64,000 bases of DNA from AP-15 sp963814865 (GTDB taxonomy: Bacteria; Pseudomonadota; Alphaproteobacteria; ATCC43930; CGMCC-115725). How positions within the stretch are numbered: position 1 is the first letter of the stretch; every line of letters starts with the position of its first letter. The stretch lies in assembly GCA_963814865.1 (NCBI GenBank), contig CAWFEN010000016.1, forward strand, positions 1-64,000, given 5' to 3'. Position numbers and translations under genes: made by a program. Below are positions 8,995 through 16,910 of this stretch, in pieces. The notes under the pieces were generated by a model that searched no databases, was not told where the DNA came from, and saw nothing but the letters and a program-made list of their open reading frames with translations.

Positions 8995-9020
8995 GGAACC
9001 AACATCCGGGCGCTTGCGTT
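8995..9020 (+). promoter_or_regulatory. EcfG-type general stress promoter
   Basis: GGAAC at 8995-8999, a 17-base spacer, and CGTT at 9017-9020 match the alphaproteobacterial EcfG consensus exactly. The expected start point, around 9027, precedes the GTG at 9118 by about 90 bases. The three genes downstream (9118-10716) are of types often found in this regulon: a stress-envelope membrane protein, a GlsB/YeaQ protein and a CsbD-like protein. Confidence 0.75.
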
Positions 9021-9117
9021 TTTGAAATCAGACCCAACAGCCCTAGCCTCGGTCTGAGCGTCACGACGGCGGCTGTTTCGTCGGAGCGGATTGCATACTC
9101 ACGAACGGGAGTTGACA

Positions 9118-10038
9118 GTGTCCACGTACGACGATCCCGCGCTCCAGCGGCAAGGTTTTCGGGATACCGCTACGACGATGGTGGGCGGGTCCCACACGCA
9201 CCGTCGCATTTCTTGGGCGGCTATTTCCGGTGGCGTCATCCTCGTCGTGGCCGTGCAGCTGCTGTGGAGTCTGCTCGGGGCGGGCATCGGCCTTGGGAGC
9301 GTCAACCTAAATGCCGGGACGACGCCGGACGTCAGTAGCATTGGCATTGGCGCTGGCGCCTGGTGGATCATCAGCAGTATTATCGCACTGGCGTTCGGCG
9401 GCTACGTGTCGGCATGGCTAGCGGGAATTGAGATTCGTTGGGACGGGGTGTTGCATGGCCTCATCACCTGGGGCATTGCGTCTCTGCTGACTGTCTACCT
9501 CCTGACCTCGGCCATTGGCGGTATCATTGGCGGTGGCGCCTCGGCGCTGGGCAGTCTGGCCTCCGCCGCTGGAAGTGGCATCAAAAACGCGGCGCAGCCC
9601 GTTGTGCAAGCGGCAGGCGTAACCCCGGACATGCTGCAGCAACAGGCGCAAGCCTACGTGAAGCCCGCCAACCTCGACCCAACGACCATGAGCCTACAGG
9701 AGGCGCAGAAGGAAGTTGTTGCCAACCTGACAACCTACGCCAAAGGCGGTCCGCAAGCCGCGGTCGCGAAGGAGCGGATCATTACCATCATGGCTGCGCA
9801 GCAGCACATCAGCCGTGACCAGGCGGCGAAGCAGTTTGACGATGCCGAGGCCAAGCTGCAGCAGGTCAAGGCGCAAGCGGTCCAAACGGCAAAAAAAGTC
9901 GCAGACGAAAGTGCGGCGGCAGCGTCGAAGACGTCTTTCGCGGCGTTTGTGGACCTGCTGATCGGTGCCATCGCCGCAGCCTTAGGCGGCTCGCTTGCGG
10001 TGCAGCGTCGGATATACATCGCGCGACGGGTCATCTAA
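9118..10038 (+). CDS. Multi-pass membrane protein with coiled-coil insert, stress cassette
   Basis: Protein of 306 residues. Three hydrophobic helices lie in the first half (around AAISGGVILVVAVQLLWSLL, WWIISSIIALAFGGYVSAWL and LITWGIASLLTVYLLTSAIG). A charged alanine- and glutamine-rich stretch about 150-280 is probably helical or coiled coil, and a last hydrophobic helix (LIGAIAAALGGSLAV) sits near the C-terminus. Similar proteins occur in alphaproteobacterial stress clusters; I know no defined function. GTG 9118 was chosen over TTG 9091 because GGAG stands 6 bases before it. It is the first gene after the stress promoter at 8995 and probably shares a transcript with the next two. Confidence 0.75.
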   Translation: MSTYDDPALQRQGFRDTATTMVGGSHTHRRISWAAISGGVILVVAVQLLWSLLGAGIGLGSVNLNAGTTPDVSSIGIGAGAWWIISSIIALAFGGYVSAWLAGIEIRWDGVLHGLITWGIASLLTVYLLTSAIGGIIGGGASALGSLASAAGSGIKNAAQPVVQAAGVTPDMLQQQAQAYVKPANLDPTTMSLQEAQKEVVANLTTYAKGGPQAAVAKERIITIMAAQQHISRDQAAKQFDDAEAKLQQVKAQAVQTAKKVADESAAAASKTSFAAFVDLLIGAIAAALGGSLAVQRRIYIARRVI

Positions 10039-10097
10039 TTCTCATCCCGCCCGGTCAGACGGTGCCCGCGACAATTTCGAGCAAGAAGGACGGCAAC

Positions 10098-10355
10098 ATG
10101 TCGATCATCGGTTGGCTTATCCTCGGCCTGATCGCCGGCTTCATCGCAAGCAAGATCGTCAACAAGAGCGGCGAGGGCATCGTGCTCGACATAATTCTCG
10201 GCATTGTGGGCGCCGTGGTTGGCGGCTTCCTGTTTTCATTCTTCGGCGCGGCGCCAGTAACCGGCCTCAACATCTACAGCATGATAGTCGCCATCGTTGG
10301 CGCTGTCGTCGTGCTGATCATCTATCACGCCATCGGCGGCCGGCGAGCGATGTGA
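10098..10355 (+). CDS. GlsB/YeaQ/YmgE family stress membrane protein
   Basis: Small inner-membrane protein of 85 residues. It has the family pattern: IIGWLILGLIAGFIASKIV, a glycine-rich turn, ILGIVGAVVGGFLFSFFG, and a third helix MIVAIVGAVVVLIIYHAIG, giving three transmembrane helices. The family was once called transglycosylase-associated protein and is induced by acid and osmotic stress; its biochemical role is unknown. ATG 10098 follows AGAAGGA; the upstream in-frame codons add only a charged stretch. It lies 59 bases after the previous gene and is probably cotranscribed from the stress promoter. Confidence 0.9.
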   Translation: MSIIGWLILGLIAGFIASKIVNKSGEGIVLDIILGIVGAVVGGFLFSFFGAAPVTGLNIYSMIVAIVGAVVVLIIYHAIGGRRAM

Positions 10356-10413
10356 GCCTGCCAGCTCTTACGGGTGGTATCCTAAAGCCTAAGACTAGGA
10401 AAGGAGAGTTCAA

Positions 10414-10716
10414 ATGGTCGACCAGAACAGGGCGGAAGGTGTCGCGCGCGATATCGGTGGCAAGCTGCAGGATGCCGTTGGCGCAATGACAGGCGACACT
10501 TCGACCCAAGCGCGGGGCAAGGCCAACCAGGCTGCCGGGCAGGCGCAGAACATGTACGGGCAAGTCTTGGACGACGTAAGGGAGTTTGCATCCGATCGGC
10601 CCCTGCGCGCAATGCTTGCCGCGATCGGCGTCGGAACCATTCTTGGGTTCTTCCTTGGTCGGCTATCGGGCGGAGGAGATGATCGGCCGTCCGATCGCCG
10701 TGCTCTTTCCGTCTGA
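10414..10716 (+). CDS. CsbD-like / DUF883-like stress protein with a foreign C-terminal tail
   Basis: Protein of 100 residues. Residues 1-50 (EGVARDIGGKLQDAVGAMTG, QARGKANQAAGQ) follow the CsbD pattern of amphipathic lysine/glutamine repeats. Residues 55-84 (VREFASDRPLRAMLAAIGVG, ILGFFLGR) match the C-terminal membrane anchor of ElaB/YqjD/DUF883 proteins. AAAGGAGAG precedes ATG 10414. The last 16 residues after LSGGG do not look native: the DNA there also encodes, in another frame, a PAS fragment beginning GYRAEEMIGRP. The gene end was therefore probably replaced by recombination at a GC-rich short match. Anchoring and stress functions are likely intact. Third gene behind the promoter at 8995. 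Confidence 0.8.
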   Translation: MVDQNRAEGVARDIGGKLQDAVGAMTGDTSTQARGKANQAAGQAQNMYGQVLDDVREFASDRPLRAMLAAIGVGTILGFFLGRLSGGGDDRPSDRRALSV

Positions 10717-10903
10717 CCGATTGCACGAAGAGGACATAATCCTCGCCCAGCTGCGGCGTGGCGAGCGGGTCGACCACTTCGAGAGGTGGGAGCAAGGAGG
10801 ACGAGCATTCGAGGTAGCTGTACTGGTCGAGAGTTCTAGGAGGGGAGGAGGAGTGAACGAGCTCTTCTCCATGCGATACTTACCCGAGACCACTTTCCAC
10901 TAA
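10662..10903 (+). pseudogene. PAS-domain fragment of a signalling protein
   Basis: In the frame shifted from the CsbD-like gene, GYRAEEMIGRPIAVLFPSDR and HEEDIILAQLRRGERVDHFE read as the middle of a PAS domain (usual form GYSAEEMIGRPI--L-P, then ERVDHFETVRRRKDG). Similarity fades after about 50 residues and the frame ends at 10903. There is no start codon or ribosome site of its own; translation could only come from the overlapping gene in a different frame. A remnant of a PAS sensor kinase or cyclase. Confidence 0.7.
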
Positions 10904-11065
10904 CGAAATAATCCTATTCTCGTTCGAGCAGTTTTTGATTAGTTGAAGCTGACCTGATAAACTGTCAACAGATTATTGAAATCGTGAGCAATTCCACCCG
11001 CCAACTGACGGATGCCGCATGGGCTGAAATCACGGGAGTTGTGTTTCCGTTAAATTGCGTTGCCT

Positions 11066-11178
11066 TTCCGGTTAATGCTGTCCAGCATGCCGTTTCCTCG
11101 GCTCCGCAGCGGCATCTCCTTTTCGCTCAGCACGCGCTTATTAAAACTCCGTGCTGCGGTCGATATCGGCGGCAGTCA
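11066..11178 (-). pseudogene. VOC-superfamily (glyoxalase-like) fragment
   Basis: Just past the TPR gene, minus-strand DNA reads NLTAADIDRSTEF, then after one extra base in an A/T run YKRVLSEKEMPLRSRGNG. This matches the first beta-alpha unit of VOC proteins (usual form HLNLTVADIDRSVAFYQNVL). The same motif occurs in the frameshifted VOC gene at 12633-13002, on the other side of the TPR gene. About 35 residues survive. Confidence 0.5.
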
Positions 11179-12519
11179 AATTTGGCTGGTCTGTGCTCTC
11201 GACAGGATAGCCTCGGCGTGACGGAGAAAGCGGCGGTTTGGGGCGCTGCGCGGACGGGTCGCCAGACGTTCATTTGCCAGCGACAAGGCAACGTCCCGCT
11301 GACCGGCACGCAGGGCGGCCTCGGTCAGGGTCCAGTTGACGACATCGCGTTGCGCGTGGCTGCCGCCGATCTGCCATAGATCGACGCGGACTGGCAGCAA
11401 CGACTCGACAGCCTCGGCATAGGCGCCGCGGTGGAACGCGGCGAGGCCCTCGACCACCGGAATCCCGACGGCGCGATAGAGACCGGCCGCTTCGACGCCG
11501 CTGGCCGCCGTCTTGCGCATCGCCCCGAGCCGCCGCTCGGTCAACGCTTCCCGGCCCGCGCGCAACTCGGCCATCGCGGCGTGGATATCGGCGAACACAA
11601 GGCATTTCCCGTCGGCATGGTCTTGCCATAAGGCCGCCAGCTCATGCCAGCGGTCGCCGACGTCGCAGCCGAGCGTGTCGAGGCGCCACAAGAGCGCCGT
11701 AGCGTTGGTGAGGCTTAGCGCGAGCGGGCGCTGCGTCGCGCGGATCGGGCCGTCATAGACCTCGAGGGCAGCGTCGTATTGCCCGAGCTCGAGGTGGAAC
11801 AGCGCCTTGTGCCACCAGATATGGACCTGGTTGGCATGGTCCGCGGTCGACCACAGCGCCTCGCGCGCCGTCATCCACCCCAGCCCATCCTCCGGGCGCC
11901 CGGTCATTTCCATCACATGCGCGACCGTATGGTGCGGCCAGAAGCTCAGCGGTTCGAGCTCGGCGGCAGCACGTGATTCATCCTCGGCGCCTGCGTAATC
12001 GCCGGCTTCCTCCAGCCCGAAGCCGTGGAAGGCCAAGAGGGTCCCATAGCCCGGCTGGTCCTTGGACCACAATGGCAGGGCCCGCGCCGAGCGCTCACGG
12101 ACCCAGTGGAACCGTCCGAGAAACCCGTCGGCGAGCGCGGCACCCTGGTGCGCGACAAGGTCGAACGGGTAGCGCATCAAATGGCGGTCGAGCACCGCGA
12201 CGGCGGCGGCGCGCGCACCTTGGACCAAATGGCTGAGTGCGGCGAGGTGGGCCTGCTCACGCTCGTTCAAGGTCAAGGGCCGGGTGGTTTCGACCAGCGC
12301 CTGGGCCTGGGTCATCAGGCCGGGATCATTGGCCAGGGCGAACACCCAGGCTTTTCCCAGATGCGCCATGGCGAAGCCGGGCGCGGCCTCGCGTGCCGTG
12401 TCGAACCGGCCGATCGAATCGCCGTGGACGAGGTTGAAGGCGCGCACCGCCTGATCGTACGCGGTGGCGGCCGCTGCCGTCGCACCGGAGAGGCGATGTC
12501 CCTGGGCGTCCTGGGTCAT
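11176..12519 (-). CDS. Tetratricopeptide repeat protein, TTC38-like
   Basis: Soluble protein of 447 residues made of helical repeats, resembling the TTC38 family found in many proteobacteria near catabolic genes. Recognisable segments include LTLNEREQAHLAALSHLVQG, HQGAALADGFLGRFHWVRER, FHGFGLEEAGDYAGAEDESR, PHHTVAHVMEMTGRPEDGLG and WWHKALFHLELGQYDAALEV. I see no signal peptide and no catalytic motif; a scaffold role is only inferred. ATG 12519 opens the frame. It is the last gene of a minus-strand run with the VOC pseudogene, NIPSNAP and flavin monooxygenase genes upstream, which suggests a degradative or redox pathway context. Confidence 0.82.
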   Translation of the reverse strand: MTQDAQGHRLSGATAAAATAYDQAVRAFNLVHGDSIGRFDTAREAAPGFAMAHLGKAWVFALANDPGLMTQAQALVETTRPLTLNEREQAHLAALSHLVQGARAAAVAVLDRHLMRYPFDLVAHQGAALADGFLGRFHWVRERSARALPLWSKDQPGYGTLLAFHGFGLEEAGDYAGAEDESRAAAELEPLSFWPHHTVAHVMEMTGRPEDGLGWMTAREALWSTADHANQVHIWWHKALFHLELGQYDAALEVYDGPIRATQRPLALSLTNATALLWRLDTLGCDVGDRWHELAALWQDHADGKCLVFADIHAAMAELRAGREALTERRLGAMRKTAASGVEAAGLYRAVGIPVVEGLAAFHRGAYAEAVESLLPVRVDLWQIGGSHAQRDVVNWTLTEAALRAGQRDVALSLANERLATRPRSAPNRRFLRHAEAILSRAQTSQI

Positions 12520-12632
12520 GGTCGGCTCCGTTGCTTTGGAACGCGCCGGCCCTTGGTTGGCCTCGGGCCGTGTTGGGCTGTTACGTACGGCCCGGCGTCG
12601 GCCAAGTGCGACCGGTCAGCCGGAAACGCCGC

Positions 12633-13002
12633 TCAGTAGCTGGAGATCTCGATCGAGTTCTGGTCGGGATCGTCGATATAGACGGATTGGATCGTGCCGA
12701 TCGCGCCGGCGCGCGGCCCCTGCATCCGCACCGGAACGCCGCACTGTTCGAGATGGGCCGCGACCTCGCCCGATCGACGCCTCGGTGATAAAGCAGATAT
12801 GCGCCGGCATGCGTTTTTCTCCGGCCGTCGCCATCCTGCCGCCGGCGGCGTCGAGATGGATCTTCTGCCGGCCGAAATGCAGTGCGGCGCGGCCTTCGCC
12901 CATGCTTTCGATCTCCATGCCGAGCACGTTCTGATAGAACGCCACGCTGCGGTCGATATCGGCGACGGTCAGGTTCAGATGGTCTATGCGCTCGATCTTC
13001 AT
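12633..13002 (-). pseudogene. VOC-family (glyoxalase/dioxygenase fold) protein, frameshifted
   Basis: ATG 13002 opens a typical VOC protein: MKIERIDHLNLTVADIDRSV, then FGRQKIHLDAAGG and MPAHICFITEASI. There the frame breaks. In the next frame it continues EVAAHLEQCGVPVRMQGPRA, then GTIQSVYIDDPDQNSIEISS and stops at 12633. One extra G, in the CCC run at 12769-12771 of the plus strand, explains it. Metal-binding positions of the fold are His9 and the final Glu of SIEI. The repaired product would be about 122 residues, normal for a single-unit VOC enzyme. Either a recent pseudogene or a one-base sequence error. Confidence 0.8.
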
Positions 13003-13169
13003 CGTCGGCCTCGTCGGTTTGAGGAGCTTGCAGCTTGCCATGGCGCAGGGCATCGGACCAGCGCCACCGCGCCGGCCAGTCGCCGGGTGCGGCTCCCGGT
13101 CGGGCCGAGCCCTTCCTCGAACGCGCACCCGGCGACATTTCAGCAGTCGGATCGTCGCAGCGCAGCAGA

Positions 13170-13799
13170 CTACCGCACCGGCGAGAAGGCCGCCGGGATC
13201 AGCAGCTTGTTTTCCTGCCGGACCGGGCGCACCCCGGTCTGTGCCGGCCACGCACCGCCAGGCCGGCGGGATTCCTCGCGAACCCGGGCACGCTCGCCCA
13301 GATCCTTGTACACCCAGGTGTGAACGAACTTGTTGAGCCCGCCGAGCTCGCTCGTCCAGCAGGCCGCCAGGGGCGAGAACTTCTCGCGCGCTTCAATCGC
13401 CTTGGCCCACCCCGCCAGCACCTTCGGGATGTCGCCCGCGGCGTAGGTGTAGGTGCGCATCTCATAGACGTTCCCGGTACCGTAATCCCGGCTGCCGAGC
13501 GCGTGCATGAACGGCGCCGGGTTCATGATCTCGGCTTCCTGCGCCGCGATCAGGTCCTGGCCGCCGGGGAGTGCGTTCCGCTCGGCGTCTTGCGCCATTG
13601 CCGCGCGCACCCTCGTGCGGTGCTGCAGGTCGTCATAGGGATAGACGTGGACAACCTGATTGAGCGGACCGAACTCGGTGTGCCAGAAGGCGCCAAGTTT
13701 GGAGTGTTTCTCCCGCGAGGGGAGCCGCTTGGCATAGCGCTCCTCGAATTCGGCCACGGTCCCGGGGCGCAGGGTATAGGTACGGACTTCGTAGATCAT
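13170..13799 (-). CDS. NIPSNAP family protein
   Basis: Protein of 209 residues with two ferredoxin-like NIPSNAP units: MIYEVRTYTLRPGTVAEFEE to about residue 105, and VYEMRTYTYAAGDIPKVLAG from about 110. Bacterial members often sit in catabolic clusters, including with flavin monooxygenases, and may be small ligand-binding proteins; no reaction is established. ATG 13799 was chosen because TTGGAGGA lies 7 bases upstream; a TTG start at 13814 would add five residues and overlap that site. The flavin monooxygenase lies upstream on the same strand and the VOC gene downstream. Confidence 0.88.
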   Translation of the reverse strand: MIYEVRTYTLRPGTVAEFEERYAKRLPSREKHSKLGAFWHTEFGPLNQVVHVYPYDDLQHRTRVRAAMAQDAERNALPGGQDLIAAQEAEIMNPAPFMHALGSRDYGTGNVYEMRTYTYAAGDIPKVLAGWAKAIEAREKFSPLAACWTSELGGLNKFVHTWVYKDLGERARVREESRRPGGAWPAQTGVRPVRQENKLLIPAAFSPVR

Positions 13800-13915
13800 C
13801 GGCGCATCCTCCAAGAGACAGGGTCGGCGAGGCCATATGCCTGCGAACCCACGGCGCCTTTTACCATATCATCGGGGTGTCTTCGTCCGCCACGACGACG
13901 AGGACGGCAAAATCG

Positions 13916-14890
13916 CTAGGATGCGAAAATCTCGCCGAGGCGCTGGATCGAGCGCAGCACCTGCTCTTGCGGCAGGCCGGGCCACTGGCAGCGCATGATG
14001 AAGTGATCGACGCCGAGCAACTCGCGATAGCGTGCGATCTCCTCCTTTACCGATACCTTGTCGCCGATGATGAAGCGGTCGCGCGCGAAATCCTCGAACG
14101 CCGGCGAGGTGCGGTCCTGCAGTCCCCAGGCGGCATAGGCGTCGTACTTGTATTCGAGCGGCCCGCGGCATTCCTCATGTGCGGTGGCGTGGCGGGCGCC
14201 GACATAGCATTCGACCGTGATCGGGAAGTCGATCGGGGTGCGGCCGTATTCCTTCAGCGCCGCACGATAGGTCTGCATCAGCGGCCTCACCGTATCGAGC
14301 CCGCCGCTGTTGACGATCAGCCAGGCGTCGCCGATCCGCGCCGCACGCCTGACCGACACCTCGGCCTGCCCGGCGATATAGAGCGGCGGTCCGCCCGCGC
14401 GAACCGGCTTCGCGCCGATGCCGGAATCCTCGACCGTATAGAACCGGCCCTGGTGGCTGACCCGGTCCTCGGTCCACAGCCGGCGCATCAGGGCGATGCT
14501 CTCGTTGAACCGTGGCGCCCGCTCCTTGAGGGGGATGCCGAAGGCGTCGAACTCCGGCTGGCGGTAGCCGAGGCCGACGCCGAGGATGTAGTTGCCGCCG
14601 GTCAGGACGTCCAAGGTGGCGGCTTCCTCGGCCACGTGCACGGGGTTGAGCGGCGGCAGGATCAGGATGTTCGGCCCGACCGTCATGCCCTGCGCGTGAG
14701 CCGCGACATAGCCCATGACTGGCGTGATCTGCAGCATCTGCAGCGGATGGGTCAGCCAGTGATGCGGAAACCACAGCGACGCGAAGCCGGCATCGCGCGC
14801 CGCGCGCACCTGCGCCACCATCTCCGGGATGCGCTGCGCGAGGTTGAAGCCCTCGGGGAACTGCGTGTTGACGAACAGGCCGACTTTCAT
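13916..14890 (-). CDS. LLM-class flavin-dependent oxidoreductase
   Basis: Protein of 324 residues with the luciferase-like monooxygenase barrel. It starts MKVGLFVNTQFPEGFN and contains DAGFASLWFPHHWLTHPLQM, MTVGPNILILPPLNPVHVAE, LTGGNYILGVGLGYRQPEFD, PRFNESIALMRRLW and GGPPLYIAGQAEVSVRRAAR. These are the segments that bind F420 or FMNH2 and shape the substrate pocket. The substrate cannot be told. A flavin reductase partner is not adjacent. Together with NIPSNAP and the VOC pseudogene downstream it looks like a small oxidative degradation operon. Confidence 0.9.
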   Translation of the reverse strand: MKVGLFVNTQFPEGFNLAQRIPEMVAQVRAARDAGFASLWFPHHWLTHPLQMLQITPVMGYVAAHAQGMTVGPNILILPPLNPVHVAEEAATLDVLTGGNYILGVGLGYRQPEFDAFGIPLKERAPRFNESIALMRRLWTEDRVSHQGRFYTVEDSGIGAKPVRAGGPPLYIAGQAEVSVRRAARIGDAWLIVNSGGLDTVRPLMQTYRAALKEYGRTPIDFPITVECYVGARHATAHEECRGPLEYKYDAYAAWGLQDRTSPAFEDFARDRFIIGDKVSVKEEIARYRELLGVDHFIMRCQWPGLPQEQVLRSIQRLGEIFAS

Positions 14891-14924
14891 GACGGGCTTT
14901 TTCCCGGCTGCGGCACCAGGCGCG

Positions 14925-16313
14925 TCAGCCCGAGGCCCGATGATTGAACACGGCGAGCCCGCGCAGCACGTCGAGGGCCTGGGTCAACTGCTCGTCATTG
15001 ATGCCGCCGATGTCGCCGGTGGCGACCGAGGGCGCCGCCTTCACGGCCGGTTTGGCGGCGGTGGGCGCTGCCGGGGCGCCGGGCGCCGCGCCGGCCGGAG
15101 CGGGCTTGGCGGCCGTGGCGGGAGAGGCGGGCGGCACGGCCGCAGCCGGCTGGTCGGGATTTTTCAGCGCCCCCGGCAGATCGGCCTCATGCAGGCTCTC
15201 CTCCTGGGCCAGCTTGTCGAGCTTGAGCGGGGTGACGACGAGGTCGGGTTGAAGCCCCTTGCCGTCGATCTCGCGGCCCGAAGGGGTGGTGAAACGGCTG
15301 GTGGTCAGCCGGATCGCGCCGCCGCCGGCGAGCGGGATCAGGGTTTCGATCGAACTTTCGCCAAAGGTCTTGGTGCCGAGCAGGATGGCGCGGTGATCGT
15401 CCTGCAAGGCGCCGGCGACGAGCTCGGCCTCGGCCGCGGTCCCGCCGTTGACCAGGGCGACGATCGGCAGCCCCTTGGCGAGGTCGCCCGGAGTGGCGGC
15501 GATGCGCTTGACGCTGCCCGGCCGGCGCCCCTTGATCAGCGCGATGTCGCCCTTGTCGATAAAGGCGTCGGCGGCTGCGACCGCGGCGTCGAAGTCGCCG
15601 CCCGGGTTGTTGCGCAGATCGAGCACGAGCCCGGCGAGCTTGCCGCCGGTCTGGTGCTGGAGGTCCTGCATGGCACCGGCGAGGGCGGCCTGGGTCCCGC
15701 CGTCGAACCCGGCCAGGCGCAGATACCCGATGTTGCCGTCGGCCACTCGCGCCGTCACGGTCGAGAGCTGGTCTGCGGCGCGCGTGACCGAAAGCCGGAT
15801 CGGCCTGCCATTGCCGCGGCGCAGCACCAGCGCCACCGCGCTGCCGGCCGGCCCGCGCAGCTTCTGCTCGGCCTCGGCCAGGCTCAGCTCGTAGGTCGGC
15901 TCCTTGTCGATGGCAAAGATCAGATCGCCGGGCTTGATCCCGGCGGCCGCTGCCGGCGAGCCGTCGCGCGGCGAGATCACCTCGAGCTCGCCATCGGCAA
16001 TGGTCAGCGCCACGCCGATGCCGGGCTCCTTGTCGGCGGCCGGGGTCTGCGACCCTTTTGCCTGAGCCGGGTCGAGATAGGCGGCGCGCGGGTCGAGACC
16101 CGACAGCATGCCGGCGATCGCCGCCCCGATCAGCTTCGTATCGGTTACCGGGTCGACCGCATCCTGCCGCACCCGCTCAAATGCCTCGTCGAACAGGTTG
16201 AGCTCCTCATAGGCGGCATCCTTGCCGTTCTGCTGCTCCTGATCCTGCTGCGCCACGACGCTGCCCGGGATGACGAGCGCGGTCGCCAGGATCACTACCG
16301 CCAATCTATGCAC
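14925..16313 (-). CDS. S41 (CtpA-like) protease homologue without catalytic residues
   Basis: Exported protein of 462 residues. GTG 16313, with GGAGGAA 7 bases upstream, opens a signal peptide (RLAVVILATALVIPGSVVAQ). A PDZ domain follows at about 100-185 (GIGVALTIADGELEVISPRD, AGIKPGDLIFAIDKEPTYEL), then the S41 fold (VLDLRNNPGGDFDAAVAAAD, GRPIVALVN-type strand, VAGALQDDHRAILLGTKTFG). In CtpA proteases the Ser of TASASE and a Lys 25 residues later (TFGKG) form the catalytic dyad. Here these are Ala294 (GTAAEAE) and Glu319 (TFGESS), so it should be inactive. A proline/alanine-rich linker near 375-430 precedes the end. It is perhaps a periplasmic binding or scaffold protein. Confidence 0.88.
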   Translation of the reverse strand: MHRLAVVILATALVIPGSVVAQQDQEQQNGKDAAYEELNLFDEAFERVRQDAVDPVTDTKLIGAAIAGMLSGLDPRAAYLDPAQAKGSQTPAADKEPGIGVALTIADGELEVISPRDGSPAAAAGIKPGDLIFAIDKEPTYELSLAEAEQKLRGPAGSAVALVLRRGNGRPIRLSVTRAADQLSTVTARVADGNIGYLRLAGFDGGTQAALAGAMQDLQHQTGGKLAGLVLDLRNNPGGDFDAAVAAADAFIDKGDIALIKGRRPGSVKRIAATPGDLAKGLPIVALVNGGTAAEAELVAGALQDDHRAILLGTKTFGESSIETLIPLAGGGAIRLTTSRFTTPSGREIDGKGLQPDLVVTPLKLDKLAQEESLHEADLPGALKNPDQPAAAVPPASPATAAKPAPAGAAPGAPAAPTAAKPAVKAAPSVATGDIGGINDEQLTQALDVLRGLAVFNHRASG

Positions 16314-16447
16314 GCCCCGATTCCTCCGCTGAACCACCCGCGGGCCGGGTCGGTTCGATGGGGGCTGACCGTAACCCGCCAATCGTGGCATTACCAGGAT
16401 CGTCGCAACGTGCGCCGCGACCTATGACCGCCGCCAGGAGCACGCGA

Positions 16448-16843
16448 ATGGATCTGCTCGCCCGCATCAACGAGGAGATGCTGCCCTTTGCGGCGCTGCT
16501 CGGCATCGAGTTCGTCAGCGCCTCGGCCGACCGGATCGTGGCCCGGATGACCGTCCGCGACGATCTGTGCACCCGCCCGGCGATCCTCCACGGCGGCGCC
16601 GTGATGGCGTTTGCCGACACGCTCGGCGCCACCGGCACGATCCTCAACCTGCCCGAGGGCGCCGGCACCGCGACGATCGAAAGCAAGACCAATTTCGTCG
16701 CGCCGGCGCCGGCCGGAACGCAGGTGATCGGCGAGGCGACCCCCATTCACCGCGGCCGGCGGACGATGATCTGGCAGACGCGGATCTCGACCCCGCAAGG
16801 CCGGCTGGTGGCGCTCGTCACCCAGACCCAGCTCGTGCTGTGA
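16448..16843 (+). CDS. PaaI-type hotdog-fold thioesterase
   Basis: Protein of 131 residues in the PaaI/YdiI hotdog family, which hydrolyses acyl- or aryl-CoA thioesters. The signature RPAILHGGAVMAFADTLGAT holds His48 and the helix that caps the CoA site. TATIESKTNFVAPAPAGTQV forms the second conserved strand, and GRRTMIWQTRI the late strands. Length is usual for a single hotdog domain. ATG 16448 follows CCAGGAGCAC; longer in-frame starts lack a ribosome site. It is divergent from the S41 gene and convergent with the glyoxalase-like gene, so probably a single-gene transcript. Confidence 0.88.
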   Translation: MDLLARINEEMLPFAALLGIEFVSASADRIVARMTVRDDLCTRPAILHGGAVMAFADTLGATGTILNLPEGAGTATIESKTNFVAPAPAGTQVIGEATPIHRGRRTMIWQTRISTPQGRLVALVTQTQLVL

Positions 16844-16910
16844 CGCGCTACAGGTGGTCGCGCACCCGTTCGAGCTCGCCGAGCAGCCTCATGCGCGCCG
16901 CCGGTCGAGC

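Noticed and set aside
10984..11379. Open frame beginning SNSTRQLTDAAWAEI, faintly like the start of an IS5-type transposase
   Set aside because: Only the LTDAAWAEI phrase is similar, with nothing after it. The frame then runs antisense through the TPR gene and the VOC fragment.
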